Shown here piece by piece: positions 1 through 9,652 of a DNA stretch of 64,000 nucleotides. Positions within the stretch are counted from its first letter, which is position 1. Every line of letters starts with the position of its first letter. A program made the translations under genes and the position numbers. This DNA comes from Acrocarpospora pleiomorpha. GTDB taxonomy: Bacteria > Actinomycetota > Actinomycetes > Streptosporangiales > Streptosporangiaceae. The stretch is taken from NCBI RefSeq assembly GCF_009687885.1, contig NZ_BLAF01000027.1:79365-143364 (forward strand), read 5' to 3'. The notes under the pieces are model-generated. The model was not told where the DNA came from, searched no databases, and worked only from the letters and a program-made list of their open reading frames with translations.

Positions 1-881
1 TCAAGGGCACCGGGACCAGTGAATTCCCTGCCCTGCTCGCCACGGCTCTGGGCCGCGCGCTGGATTCTGGCATCGGTTCGGCGGCGACGCGCGAACGCGC
101 CTGGATCAATCTGATCAACGCAGTCGGCTATGACGGCACGGAGAATCCGTCCGGCCACTTCGCCTCTTTTGAGAACTCACCTATCAACAAAGCCTTAGCC
201 AAGAACCTGACACCGTACCTGGGCGAGTTGGCACGCGGCCAAATTTACGCCGATTCTCCGGAACTGGGCCTGGTCCCGTCCGGTCCTTGGAAGGACTTAC
301 ACGAGGATGTGGCGGCCCGGTTCGTGGGCGCCCTCATGCAGGACCCGGAAACCGCCAAGACGTTGCAGTCTGACTTCCACGCGTATGTCCGGGGTCTGGA
401 CATCGGCCAGGCCCATCCCTTCAGTTCTGATCCGGCCGAACGCGCCGACTACACCCGGCTGAGCGCGGAGGCAGGCGGGCTGTCGAATCTGCTGCTGGGC
501 GGTTCCACCTACGCCGAGTTCAACGACGACGAGTTCAACGACCTGATCGCTGATGCCGCTCTTCTGCCGGTGACCTTCGGCCTCAACCGGCTCTTCAAGG
601 ATGCCAGCCCACTGGACAGCACTGCGGTCGACTACTACACCAACGGCCCGAAAGACGCGGTGGGTGACCTCCTCAAAGGTCGCCTCGACGCGGGAACCCC
701 CGAAACGGCCGGAGTGGTGGCTGAGAGGATTATCGACTTTGAGGTCAGGGAATTGGAGAAGTCACTGTCACGCCACGGGCATGATGCACTCACACTTGAA
801 GATCGAGAGCAGCTCTGGCAGGCATTTCGAGGCCGCCTCTACCCTGCGCTGGTAAAGGCGCTTGAGGCCCGAGGAGGATAA
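1..881 (+). CDS. C-terminal part of a large WXG-associated protein (DUF6571-like), 5' truncated
   Basis: The frame is open from base 3, so this is the 3' end of a gene that begins before the window; 292 residues are visible. No signal peptide or membrane segment is seen. The part is acidic and mostly helical, with a run near the start (RAWINLINAVG) of the kind found in large actinomycete proteins annotated DUF6571. The next gene, 4 bases downstream, is a WXG100-like protein, and such pairs often belong to type VII secretion or surface systems. The link to DUF6571 is from memory of the family and is tentative; the reading frame itself is clear. Confidence 0.6.
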   Translation, partial: KGTGTSEFPALLATALGRALDSGIGSAATRERAWINLINAVGYDGTENPSGHFASFENSPINKALAKNLTPYLGELARGQIYADSPELGLVPSGPWKDLHEDVAARFVGALMQDPETAKTLQSDFHAYVRGLDIGQAHPFSSDPAERADYTRLSAEAGGLSNLLLGGSTYAEFNDDEFNDLIADAALLPVTFGLNRLFKDASPLDSTAVDYYTNGPKDAVGDLLKGRLDAGTPETAGVVAERIIDFEVRELEKSLSRHGHDALTLEDREQLWQAFRGRLYPALVKALEARGG

Positions 882-885
882 AGCC

Positions 886-1176
886 GTGGCAGGTAATCCG
901 CACCGGATTCTTCAGGAAGCGATGGAGAAGGAGGCTTTGGCCAGGATATTTGAGAGCCGCGCAGGAGAGCTTGAGGTGGTGTTCAAGGGTATTCTCATGG
1001 GTCCCGGCCGTAGCGGCGGGTATTGGACAGGAGGCGCCGCGGACAGGTTCGCTGACGCGTCACATCACCTCGACAAGGGGATGGCCGAACTTGTCGAAAC
1101 ATGCAGGATGACCGCGCGGAATCTTCGGCGAACAGCCGAGCAGCTTCGCGGGACCGCGATGCTGCCCACGTCGTGA
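886..1176 (+). CDS. WXG100-like small helical protein
   Basis: A 96-residue protein predicted to form a helical hairpin. It carries a WTG motif at residues 47-49 between two amphipathic helices, the hallmark of ESX/WXG100 proteins, which are exported by type VII secretion or act as chaperone halves for larger partners. GTG at 886 is chosen because GAGGAGGA lies 7 bases upstream; an earlier in-frame start at 862 would lie inside the preceding gene. It follows the truncated gene by 4 bases and is probably cotranscribed. The partner is likely the upstream large protein, which is an inference from position. Confidence 0.7.
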   Translation: MAGNPHRILQEAMEKEALARIFESRAGELEVVFKGILMGPGRSGGYWTGGAADRFADASHHLDKGMAELVETCRMTARNLRRTAEQLRGTAMLPTS

Positions 1177-1203
1177 GAGTAGACCGTCACTCTCCAGAGA
1201 CCG

Positions 1204-1686
1204 TCACTCGCCAGGCTTGATGCAATCGGTCTTACCGACGATCAGGATGTGTGGTTCAGTAATCCGTGCTGCGACCATGAATGTCACCGCGGATTCGGGC
1301 TTATGGAAGACGACCACTGACAAGTCGTTGTCCCAAAAATCGAGATTGTCAACGAGTTTGTCGTAGTTCATTACGAGAAGTGCGCCTTGAGCCGCTCCCG
1401 CCGCGAGGCCAGGATCTGGCCGTTCTGGATTGAGGAAGGTCCCTTGCGCGCGAAAGAATCGTTGTTTCGACCCGGGGACGCAGGCGGTATCCGAATCCTT
1501 TTCGGCTTTTTCGGTTATCCGAAACCGTCCCACACGCTGGACCAGATAAGACGCGAGAAGTTTTTCGCCATCGGTCACCAAATTGTGGGTCGCCATCGCG
1601 AGTGTCGGTGGTGGTGGTTCGGAGGAGCACCCCGTCAGCGTGACGAAACAGACTCCGGCAGCGGCGATTCGGGAAGCCAGCTTCAC
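1204..1686 (-). CDS. putative lipoprotein of unknown function
   Basis: A 160-residue protein with a type II signal peptide: basic start, hydrophobic stretch and the lipobox L-T-G-C with the lipidated Cys at residue 20, followed by a Pro-rich linker. It should be anchored to the outer face of the membrane. GTG at 1686 is preferred to the upstream ATG at 1788 because it places a proper signal peptide at the N terminus; no strong ribosome site is visible. The mature part contains a few Cys residues and no domain I recognise. It converges with the WXG100-like gene. Confidence 0.65.
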   Translation of the reverse strand: MKLASRIAAAGVCFVTLTGCSSEPPPPTLAMATHNLVTDGEKLLASYLVQRVGRFRITEKAEKDSDTACVPGSKQRFFRAQGTFLNPERPDPGLAAGAAQGALLVMNYDKLVDNLDFWDNDLSVVVFHKPESAVTFMVAARITEPHILIVGKTDCIKPGE

Positions 1687-1788
1687 AGTCCGGACATTAC
1701 CTGAATCGCCGCGTGTGCTGGATGAGTTAGCGGAACGTGCACGGCTCCGCGAAGGCAGGCGGGAGCCGTACGGATGAATGAGAACCAT

Positions 1789-2179
1789 CCACGATGACTC
1801 AAGGCTTGGTCGGCTTGGCTGAGCGGTTCCAGCCTGCGGGGAATCTCTACCTGATCACCGTATTCATGTTTCGCAGCGGCATGCTGTCCCTCCCGAAGCG
1901 CTCGGGTGAGCGACGGTCTCCGAAGTGGCCCGTCGGCGCCCTCGCTGGCCCTGTAGGTGATCCTTAATCCCGGTAGATAGACTGAACGAGACGATCATGA
2001 GGGTGCGGACGTGGCGGCGCTGTCCTGCGATCGTCGCCACCATACCGATGGTGCGGGCGTCAGCGCGGTGAGCACCTGTCGCCCCGGCGGGTATCCATCG
2101 GGCTAAAGGATCTATTTCATGGCAGCGAGAGCGTGGCCTCGGTGTCGTACCGTTGGCGCGCTGTCGAAGGAGGCCGCAC
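1789..2179. other. intergenic region without a recognisable gene
   Basis: This 391-base stretch lies between the divergent lipoprotein and cupin genes. I see no RNA gene or conserved ORF. Minus-strand frames here run antisense into the cupin gene and lack a ribosome site. The only clear signal is AAGGAGG at 2167-2173, which serves the cupin gene. Confidence 0.5.
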
Positions 2180-2641
2180 GTGAGTGTCTCAGAAGACGGA
2201 TTCCATCGCAGTCTGTACCAGGTGAAGCGCACGTCCCTGTCTGGGCATACGGCGCAGACCGATGGCATGCGGCGACTGGAGGCGGTGTCGGGAAGGACCG
2301 TTGGCTCGGAGAACCTGTGGATGGGGCAGACCCATGTCGCACCGGCCACCGCATCCGCCAACCACCATCACGGCCGCTCCGAGACAGGGATCTATGTGGT
2401 CAGCGGCCATCCGCAGTTCGTCTTCCTCGACGAGACCGGCGACGGTGAGCCACGCGAGACCACGCTGCGCACCGGTCCCGGCGACTACATCTATGTTCCG
2501 CCGTGGGTGCCGCACCGTGAGGAGAACCCCGACTCCGAAGAGGAGGCCGTGGTCGTCATCGCGCGCACCACGCAGGAGGCGATCGTCGTCAACCTGCCGG
2601 ACCTGCGCTGGGTCGGCCCCGTCGGGACGACCTCGCTCTGA
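2180..2641 (+). CDS. cupin-domain protein
   Basis: A 153-residue single-domain cupin (double-stranded beta-helix). The first cupin motif has His 62-64 and Glu 68 in HHHGRSETG; the second has GDYIYVPPWVPH with the metal-ligand His at 112. These residues would hold one divalent metal, as in small dioxygenases, isomerases and sensory cupins; the reaction cannot be told from sequence. GTG at 2180 is chosen because a near-perfect ribosome site AAGGAGG lies 6 bases upstream, while the in-frame ATG at 2153 has none. It appears to be transcribed alone. Confidence 0.8.
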   Translation: MSVSEDGFHRSLYQVKRTSLSGHTAQTDGMRRLEAVSGRTVGSENLWMGQTHVAPATASANHHHGRSETGIYVVSGHPQFVFLDETGDGEPRETTLRTGPGDYIYVPPWVPHREENPDSEEEAVVVIARTTQEAIVVNLPDLRWVGPVGTTSL

Positions 2642-2796
2642 CGTCGGCAAATCATGATCGAGCTTTTCCGTCGCATCACAGGCGAACCAAGGATGTCCAG
2701 TTTCCGCCACACGAGCCGCTTGTCTCACCTTTAACTGGATCTAACTGGATCGGTGGGTAGGTGCCAGTCCATGGTCATCATCGGCGGTGCTACCCG

Positions 2797-4632
2797 CTAT
2801 CGCGGCGGCGTTGGGTTGCCGACGGGGACGAATCCGGTGCCGGCCCGGTAGTTAGGGGACTGGTGGCGGAAGTAGGTGTTGTAGACCTGGCAGTAGCGGC
2901 CTCCGCGAGCCAGGAGGGTCGCGTGGTCGCCTTCCTCCACGATCTGGCCGTGGTCCAGCACGATGATGCGGTCGACGTGCTCGATCGTGGACAGCCGGTG
3001 CGCGATGACGATTGAGGTCCGGCCGGCCAGCACGAGGTCGAGTCCTTCCTGGATCTGGGCCTCGGTCAATGGGTCGACGCTGGCTGTGGCTTCGTCGAGG
3101 ACCACGATCGCCGGATCCTGGATCAGCAGGCGGGCCAGGGCGACGAGCTGGCGCTGGCCCATGGACAGGGCACGGCCGTGTTCGCCGACGTCGGTGAGCA
3201 AGCCGTGGGGCAGGGCGTCGAGCCAGTCGCCGCCCCCGACGGCCGCCGCGGCGGCGAGCACCTCCTCGTCGTCGGCCTCGGGTCTCGGGTAGCGGATGTT
3301 GTCGGCGACCGTGCCGCTGAACAGGAAGGGGACCTGCGGGACCGCGCCGATCTGCCGGCGGTAACCGGCCAGGTCCAGGGTGCGGACGTCGTGATCGTCG
3401 ATCAGCAGGCGGCCTTCCTGGAACTCGTAGAACCGGGTGATCAGCTTGCTGAGCGTCGACTTGCCCGCACCGGTGTGTCCGACGAGCGCCACGGTCTCAC
3501 CGGCTTCGATGATCAGGTTGAAATCCCGGAGCACGGGACTGGCCGGGTCGTAGCCGAAGGTGACGTCCTGGAACTCGATGCGGCCCGCCAGCGTCCCGGC
3601 GGGCTCCGCGGCGGTTTGCACCACGCGGGGCGGGGCGTCGATCAACGCGAAGACCCGCTCCGAAGCGGACAGGCCCTGCTGGAATTGGGACCAGAAGGCG
3701 GCGATGGACGTCAGCGGGAACCAGAAGAGCGCCACCCCTTGAAGGAAGAGATACCAGTCACCGGCGGACAGGCCGCCCGCTAGCACCGCTGTGCCGCCCA
3801 GGTGCACGAGCGCGACCGTCGCCAGCCCGGCCACCAGGAAGAGCACCGGGAAGATGGTGGAGAAGACGAACCCCTGCCTGAGCGTCACCTGGTAGCTCTG
3901 CCGGTTGATGGGCCGGAACTCGTCGTAGACCTGCTGTTCCTGGCGGAAGTTCTTGGCGACCGCGATGCCGCCCATGGTCTCCTGCAGGTTCGCGTTGACC
4001 CGGCTCAGCGAGCGCTGCGCTCTGCGGGTGCTGGCCCTGGCCAGGCGCCGGAAGAGCAGCGCCAGGCCCATCACGACCGGCACCACCAGCAGGGTCAGCA
4101 GGGCGAGCTCGATGCTGCGCAGGAACAGCAGAACGGTGACGAAGCCCACCATCAGGACCTGGCTGATCAGGTCCATCGTCAGCGTGGACACCGTGGCGAA
4201 GTCGTCGGTGTCGGACGTCACCCGGCTGACGATCCTGCCTGACGGCGTCTCGTCGTAGAACGAGAGATCGCGCTCCAGCACCGCGTCGAACGCGTCTTCG
4301 CGCAGGCCGAGGACGACGTCGCCGGTGACTCTCGCGCTGTACGCCTGCCGCACGAAGTTGAACACCCAGCCGAGCGCGCCGGCGAGCAGGAGCGCCGCCG
4401 TGAGCTGCCAGCCCACCTCGCCGATCGTGCCGTCCTCGATCGCGTCCACACCCCAGCTGGCCACCAGCGGCATGGCCGCCTGGCTCGTCGAGGCCAGCAC
4501 GATCATGACGGCCACCAGGAACATCGCACCCAGCTTCGGCCGGAAGTACGACGCGATTCGGCGGAGCAGGTCACGGTCGCGGTAGCCGCGGTCGTAATCT
4601 TCGGCGTCGAGGCCGTCCATGAGGAAGCCCAT
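2797..4632 (-). CDS. ABC exporter half-transporter, second subunit (catalytic Walker B Glu)
   Basis: A 611-residue half-transporter: six-helix membrane domain (about residues 30-320), then a nucleotide-binding domain with Walker A GHTGAGKST near 383, a non-canonical signature LSMGQ near 488 and Walker B ending LDEAT with the catalytic Glu. The ATG at 4632 overlaps the TGA of the partner gene (TGATG), showing translational coupling. With the partner it should form a heterodimeric type IV exporter: this subunit provides the catalytic Glu, the partner the canonical LSGGQ. The longer open frame running past 4632 is antisense noise inside the partner. Substrate unknown; multidrug or lipid export is usual for this family. 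Confidence 0.9.
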   Translation of the reverse strand: MGFLMDGLDAEDYDRGYRDRDLLRRIASYFRPKLGAMFLVAVMIVLASTSQAAMPLVASWGVDAIEDGTIGEVGWQLTAALLLAGALGWVFNFVRQAYSARVTGDVVLGLREDAFDAVLERDLSFYDETPSGRIVSRVTSDTDDFATVSTLTMDLISQVLMVGFVTVLLFLRSIELALLTLLVVPVVMGLALLFRRLARASTRRAQRSLSRVNANLQETMGGIAVAKNFRQEQQVYDEFRPINRQSYQVTLRQGFVFSTIFPVLFLVAGLATVALVHLGGTAVLAGGLSAGDWYLFLQGVALFWFPLTSIAAFWSQFQQGLSASERVFALIDAPPRVVQTAAEPAGTLAGRIEFQDVTFGYDPASPVLRDFNLIIEAGETVALVGHTGAGKSTLSKLITRFYEFQEGRLLIDDHDVRTLDLAGYRRQIGAVPQVPFLFSGTVADNIRYPRPEADDEEVLAAAAAVGGGDWLDALPHGLLTDVGEHGRALSMGQRQLVALARLLIQDPAIVVLDEATASVDPLTEAQIQEGLDLVLAGRTSIVIAHRLSTIEHVDRIIVLDHGQIVEEGDHATLLARGGRYCQVYNTYFRHQSPNYRAGTGFVPVGNPTPPR

Positions 4633-6455
4633 CAGCGCGCCCCTCCCTGCTCGCTCGCCAGGACCGGCGCTCCGGTCGTGTCCGTGACCTCGTCGTAGTG
4701 GGCGAAGATGCGCCGGTAGAGGCGGCTGCGCGCCAGCAGTTCGTCGTGTGTGCCGTAGTCGACCAGCTCGCCGCGCCTGAGCAGCAGGACCTTGTCCGCC
4801 CAGCGGATCTGGGAGAGACGATGGGTGATCATGAGCGTGGTACGGCCGTCGAGAACGCGGCCGATCGCCTGCTGGATCTTGTCTTCGGTGGCGGAGTCGA
4901 TGGCGCTGGTCGAGTCGTCGAGCACAAGGATGGCCGGGTCGGTCAACAGCGCCCGCGCGATGGCCAGGCGCTGGCGCTGACCTCCCGAAAGGGTGACGCC
5001 GCGCTCGCCGATGACCGTGTCGTAGCCGTCGTCGAGCTCGGCGACGAACTCGGCGGCCTGGGCGTCCTCCGCCGCCCTGACGACGGACTCGCGATCGGCC
5101 CGCTGGCCCTGGCTGAAAGCGATGTTCTCGGCCACCGACCGGGAGAAGAGCACGATGTCCTGCTCGATGGTGGAGATCTGGGAACGCAGCGAATCTAGAT
5201 CCCAGTCGCGCACGTCGACGCCGTCCACGAGGATCCGGCCCGAGGTGACGTCGTAGATCCGGGGGACGAGCTTCGTCAGCGTGCTCTTGCCCGAGCCGGT
5301 CTCGCCGACGATCGCCACCGTCTCGCCCGGGCGCACGGTGAACGTCACCCCGCGCAGCACCGGCTCCCCCTCCTCGTGGCCGAACGTCACGTCCTCGAAG
5401 ACGATCTCCCCGCTGATGGGCGCGGTGTGGCCGTCGGCCCGCTGCTCCAGCTCCATCTCGGAGTTGATGATGCTCAGGATCCTGCGAGAGGACACGATGC
5501 CGATCTGGAGCATCGAGAAGGTGAAGATCGACATCTGGGTCGGGAAGGCCAGCATGCTCATGAGCCCCATGAAGGCGACCAGCTCGCCGATAGTGATGGC
5601 TCCCGCGGCCTGAAGGGAGAGGGCATGCCACAACGCCCCGGCCATCGCGAAGGCGAACAGGAGAGTCGGCAGGTAGCGGGCCTGGACCAGACCGTTGCGG
5701 ACGAAAGAGTCACGGTAGAGGCGCGCCTGGGACCGGAACCGCCGCCGCTCCTGCCCTTCCTGCGCGGTCACTTTGATGACCTCGATGCCGCGCACCGCCT
5801 GGCTCAGCCCCGCGTTCAGGTCGCCGAACTGCTCGCGCATGCGGGTCGCCACCGGGTTGAGCTGCCGCATGTAATGCCAGAGCGAGAAGGCGAAGGCGAC
5901 CGCGAAGACTGTGGGCACCAGCAGGAGGCGCGGGTCGATCACGCCGATGAAGAAGAAGGGCACCAGGCCGTTGAGCCCGGAGTCGACGATCAGATCGGCG
6001 CCCGGCGTGACCATGATGGAGAGCTGCCGGATGTCATTGGCGGCCCGGGCCATGAGATCGCCGACCCGTTGCCGGTTGTGGAAGGTCTGGCTCTTGCCCA
6101 GCAGGCTCACGTAGAGCTCGTCGCGGGCGTCACGCTCCAGCCGCTTGGCCAGAACCTCACTCGACAGCCGCGCGACGAGGTCGAACAGGCCACGAGCCGT
6201 CACGATCGCCAGCAGCCCGAGCGCGATCAGGCCCAACGCGGACGACGGCTCCCCCCGCTCTCCCAGCACGGCGTCGAAGGCCGCGCCGGTAAGCTGCGGA
6301 ACCGCGGCGTTGAGCACCACCATGACCAGCGACCCGCCAAGGAACCCGACCAGATGCATCGGATGGCGGCGCAGATGCGACCAGAGCCACCGCACCGGCC
6401 CACGCCGGTCATACGACGGACCCGAAACGGAGAACTCCGAGCTACCGGTCGTCAC
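4632..6455 (-). CDS. ABC exporter half-transporter, first subunit (degenerate Walker B)
   Basis: A 607-residue half-transporter with the same layout: membrane domain, Walker A GETGSGKST near 382, canonical signature LSGGQ near 489 and Walker B LVLDDST near 508, where Asp stands in place of the catalytic Glu. GTG at 6455 is chosen because GAGGGGAG lies 7 bases upstream; an in-frame GTG at 6476 has no ribosome site. In TM287/288-type heterodimers such an Asp marks the degenerate ATP site, so the subunit division fits the partner gene exactly. It is the first gene of a two-gene operon. Confidence 0.9.
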   Translation of the reverse strand: MTTGSSEFSVSGPSYDRRGPVRWLWSHLRRHPMHLVGFLGGSLVMVVLNAAVPQLTGAAFDAVLGERGEPSSALGLIALGLLAIVTARGLFDLVARLSSEVLAKRLERDARDELYVSLLGKSQTFHNRQRVGDLMARAANDIRQLSIMVTPGADLIVDSGLNGLVPFFFIGVIDPRLLLVPTVFAVAFAFSLWHYMRQLNPVATRMREQFGDLNAGLSQAVRGIEVIKVTAQEGQERRRFRSQARLYRDSFVRNGLVQARYLPTLLFAFAMAGALWHALSLQAAGAITIGELVAFMGLMSMLAFPTQMSIFTFSMLQIGIVSSRRILSIINSEMELEQRADGHTAPISGEIVFEDVTFGHEEGEPVLRGVTFTVRPGETVAIVGETGSGKSTLTKLVPRIYDVTSGRILVDGVDVRDWDLDSLRSQISTIEQDIVLFSRSVAENIAFSQGQRADRESVVRAAEDAQAAEFVAELDDGYDTVIGERGVTLSGGQRQRLAIARALLTDPAILVLDDSTSAIDSATEDKIQQAIGRVLDGRTTLMITHRLSQIRWADKVLLLRRGELVDYGTHDELLARSRLYRRIFAHYDEVTDTTGAPVLASEQGGAR

Positions 6456-6553
6456 AGCACGGCTCCCCTCGGCCACAGGTCAGCGACAACATCGAACCTG
6501 TTTTCTATCACCGACCCCCGACAGTTTCCCAACGGGTTTCCCGGCCCACGCCC

Positions 6554-6773
6554 CTAGCGGCTCACAAGGACGCAGGAGTCCCGCCACACCGCCAGCTGGG
6601 CGGGGTTGTCCAGCAGGTTGCGTACCAGGCAGGTGGTGGTCTCGCCGCCCGCCGCCAGCGGCAGGCTGACGAACGACTTGATCGGGGTCCTTCATGGCGC
6701 GTTCCACGTCGGCGTACTGGCTGATGATGTAGCTGCCGTGGCCTCGTGCCCGAGCAGGGAATCTGGTCAGGTG
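6554..6773 (-). pseudogene. cytochrome P450 remnant
   Basis: Two P450-like fragments are joined out of frame. The upstream part (about 6773-6680) reads GSYIISQYADVERAMKDP, typical of the N-terminal region of actinomycete P450s. After a shift to another frame the sequence reads LPLAAGETTTCLVRNLLDNP, which resembles the I-helix oxygen-binding region (A-G-x-E-T-T), and ends at a TAG at 6554-6556. The haem-Cys region and everything between the two fragments are absent. I conclude that an internal deletion plus 3' loss destroyed the gene. The family call rests on short motifs. Confidence 0.5.
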
Positions 6774-6844
6774 GGAACGGCACTGGTTCAATTGCCTCGC
6801 ATCACGCACGCTCGGTCCATCAGGCCCAGCTGAGAGGCGTTTGA

Positions 6845-9559
6845 ATGATCACGGGACGGGCTGGGGAACGCGAGGCGCTCGATCTTCTCGTGGCCCGGTT
6901 ACGCGAGGGCCTGAGCGGGACCATGGTCCTGCGGGGGGACGCCGGCATCGGCAAGACCGTCCTGCTCGACCATATCGCCGCCCACGCGCCCGGCGTGCGC
7001 GTGCTCCGGGTGGCCGGAGTGAAAGAGGAGGCGGCGTTCGCGTTCGCCGCGCTGCACCGCCTGCTCCTGCCGCTACTGAAAGAGCCCAACGGGCTCGCCC
7101 CATCGCAGCGTACGGCCCTGCGGGTGGCCTGCGGCCTGGCCGACGGGCCGCCGGCCGACCGGTTCCTGGTGGGGCTCGGCGCCCTGAACCTGCTGGCGGA
7201 ACTCGCCGCGCGGGAGCCGGTGCTGTGCTGTGTGGACGACGCCCAGTGGCTGGACGAGGAGTCGCTCGGCGTGCTGGCCTTCGTCGGCCGCCGGGTGCAC
7301 GCCGAGGGCATCGGCCTGGTGTTCGCCGCCCGCCCCGACTTCCACGGGCTGGCCGGCCTGCCGGCCGCCGAGATCACCGGCCTGGCCGAGACCGACGCGC
7401 TGGACCTGCTGAACTCGGTCGTGGGCGGGCGGCTGGACGCCCGGGTGGCGGCCCGGATCGTGACCGCGACGGCCGGCAACCCGCTCGCCCTGACCGACCT
7501 GGGCCGGGAGCTGTCGGCCGACCAGCTGAGCGGCGGACTGTCGTTGCCTGACCCGCTGCCGGTGGGCCTCCGGCTGGAGGAGCACTACTTACGTCAGGTA
7601 CGTGAACTGCCGCAGGCCACCCAGACCTGGCTGCTGCTGGCCGCGGCCGAACCCAGCGGGGACCTCGGTCACATCACCGGCGCGGCCCGGCGGCTGGGGA
7701 TCGACGCCGACGCCACCGGACCGGCCGAGTCCGCGCGTCTGGTGGCGCTGCGGACCGCCGCGGAGTTCCGGCACCCGCTGATCCGTTCGGCGATCTACGG
7801 CGGCGCCACCAGCGTGGCGCGCAGGCACGCCCACAGCGCGCTGGCCGCCGCCACCACCCGCCCGGCCGACGCAGACCGGCGGGCCTGGCATCTGGCCGCC
7901 GCCTGCATCGGGCCCGACGAGAGCGTCGCCGCCGCGCTGGAACGCGCGGCCGACCGGGCCGGCGGTCGCGGCGGATTCGCCGCCCGCGCGACCTTCCTGG
8001 CCCGCGCCGCCGAGCTGACCCCCGAGGGAGCCGACCAGGACAGGCGCCGGATCACGGCGGCGGAGGCCGCGTTCAACGGCGGAGCGCCGCTGCAGGCCCA
8101 GACGCTCCTGGAGGCGCTGGACTTCGATTCGCTCGACGACGTCAGCCGGGGCCGGGTGCTGATGGTGCGGGCGACCGCGCCCATCTCCCTGGGCGCGCCG
8201 GGCGCGTTCGGCCAGGCGCCGGCATTGTGCCTGGCCGCCGCGAAGGCCTTCGCCGGCCAGGCGCCGGGGCTGGCCAACGACGCGCTGGTCAAGGCCGCGG
8301 AACGGGCCGTGACGGCCGAGCACCTCATCGAGGGCACCACGCTGGCGGAGATCGCCCAGGCCGGGCTGTCGCTGGTCGAGGCGGATCCGGTCATGCGCGC
8401 CTTCTCGGTGCTGATCCTCGACGGCTACGAGGCGGCCGTGCCGCATCTGCGGCAGGCGGTCGCCGCGCTGCTCGACCCGATCACCTCAGACGAGGAGCTC
8501 CTGCAGAAGTTCTCACTGGCCGTCACCATGGCCATGGTGCTGTGGGACGACGACGCGCAGTCCGCCCTCATGCGTAAGGCCGCGGAGGTCGCCCGCCGTA
8601 CCGGGGCGCTGTTCTACCTCGACATCGCGCTGTACTGCTGGTCGATGCACGAGACCATCCTCGGTGACCTGGCGACGGCGGACGCGCTGGTGCGGGAGGA
8701 CTACCACATTCGCTCGGCGATCGGCGCGACCGCCGACATGTGGGAGATCTACCGGCATCCGGAGCTGCTGGCGTGGCGGGCCGAGAACGACACGGTCCCG
8801 GCGGCGCTGCGGCGGTCGATGGAGGCGGCCACGCTGCTGGGCAACGGCGCGGTGGAGGCGATCGGCCGGATCGGCCTGAGCATTCTGACGCTGAGCCGGG
8901 GCGACTACATCGAGGCCAGCGCAATCCTTCAGGGCCTGGTGGGCAAGGACCGGATGGCCATGCACACGCGGTTGCTGCCCGACCTGGTGGAGGCCGCCGT
9001 CCGCGTCGGCGACCGGGTGCTGGCCGAGTCCGCCGCCGGCACGCTGGCGACTCGGGCGACCGCGAGCGGCTCGGCACGCGGGCTCGGCGTGCTGGCCCGC
9101 TCGCAGGCGCTGCTCGCCTACGGTGAGCACGCCGACGCGCTCTACCGCCAGGCGATCGGCCTGCTCGGCCAGGTCAGGGCACCCGGCGAGCTGGCCCGCG
9201 CGTACCTGCTGTACGGCGAGTGGCTGCGCCGGGGGAAGCGGCGCAGGGACGCTCGCGACCAGCTGAGCTTCGCGCTGTCCATGTTCGAGGAGATGGGCGC
9301 GGCCGGCTTCGCCGAGCGGGCCCGCCAGGAGTTGCTGGCCACCGGAGAGCGCGCCCGGGCCCGCTCGCCCGAGACGGCCAACCAGCTGACGCCGCAGGAG
9401 ATGACGATCGCCGGGCTGGCCCGCCGGGGCGCCACCAACGCCGAGATCGCCGCCCAGCTGTTCATCAGCGCGAACACGGTCGACTACCACCTGCGCAAGA
9501 TCTTCCGCAAGCTCGGGGTGACCTCCCGGCGCCAGCTCGCGCAGGCACTCGGCGACTGA
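6845..9559 (+). CDS. LuxR-family ATP-binding transcriptional regulator (LAL type)
   Basis: A 904-residue regulator of the large ATP-binding LuxR class. Walker A GDAGIGKT is at residues 31-38 and a Walker B-like VDDAQWLD near 130; a long helical, TPR-like middle follows; the C terminus from about 847 is a LuxR winged helix (LTPQEMTIAGLARRG, then the recognition helix around SANTVDYHLRKIF). ATG at 6845 has GAGAGG 7 bases upstream. Such proteins bind ATP and a ligand and activate nearby operons. Two hydrolases and a metallo-hydrolase follow on the same strand and are the obvious candidate targets, although no operator was identified. Confidence 0.9.
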   Translation: MITGRAGEREALDLLVARLREGLSGTMVLRGDAGIGKTVLLDHIAAHAPGVRVLRVAGVKEEAAFAFAALHRLLLPLLKEPNGLAPSQRTALRVACGLADGPPADRFLVGLGALNLLAELAAREPVLCCVDDAQWLDEESLGVLAFVGRRVHAEGIGLVFAARPDFHGLAGLPAAEITGLAETDALDLLNSVVGGRLDARVAARIVTATAGNPLALTDLGRELSADQLSGGLSLPDPLPVGLRLEEHYLRQVRELPQATQTWLLLAAAEPSGDLGHITGAARRLGIDADATGPAESARLVALRTAAEFRHPLIRSAIYGGATSVARRHAHSALAAATTRPADADRRAWHLAAACIGPDESVAAALERAADRAGGRGGFAARATFLARAAELTPEGADQDRRRITAAEAAFNGGAPLQAQTLLEALDFDSLDDVSRGRVLMVRATAPISLGAPGAFGQAPALCLAAAKAFAGQAPGLANDALVKAAERAVTAEHLIEGTTLAEIAQAGLSLVEADPVMRAFSVLILDGYEAAVPHLRQAVAALLDPITSDEELLQKFSLAVTMAMVLWDDDAQSALMRKAAEVARRTGALFYLDIALYCWSMHETILGDLATADALVREDYHIRSAIGATADMWEIYRHPELLAWRAENDTVPAALRRSMEAATLLGNGAVEAIGRIGLSILTLSRGDYIEASAILQGLVGKDRMAMHTRLLPDLVEAAVRVGDRVLAESAAGTLATRATASGSARGLGVLARSQALLAYGEHADALYRQAIGLLGQVRAPGELARAYLLYGEWLRRGKRRRDARDQLSFALSMFEEMGAAGFAERARQELLATGERARARSPETANQLTPQEMTIAGLARRGATNAEIAAQLFISANTVDYHLRKIFRKLGVTSRRQLAQALGD

Positions 9560-9652
9560 GCCGATTCACGACTACGCGCTTCACGGGATTCGACGGACCG
9601 CCCCGCGGCTGAGGATCGAGCCCGTCCGCTGGTTCCGCAGACAGGAGCGCTC

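Noticed and set aside
1175..1194. GAGAGT/ACTCTC hairpin as terminator between WXG100-like and lipoprotein genes
   Set aside because: The stem has only 6 bp with an 8-base loop and no T-run; it may be chance.
4633..5631. Upstream extension of the second ABC subunit
   Set aside because: The extra 333 codons are Arg/Gly/Pro-rich out-of-frame sequence of the first subunit gene; the real start is the coupled ATG at 4632.
5376..6557. 393-codon plus-strand frame opposite the first ABC subunit
   Set aside because: Antisense shadow with His/Arg/Glu-rich composition and no ribosome site.
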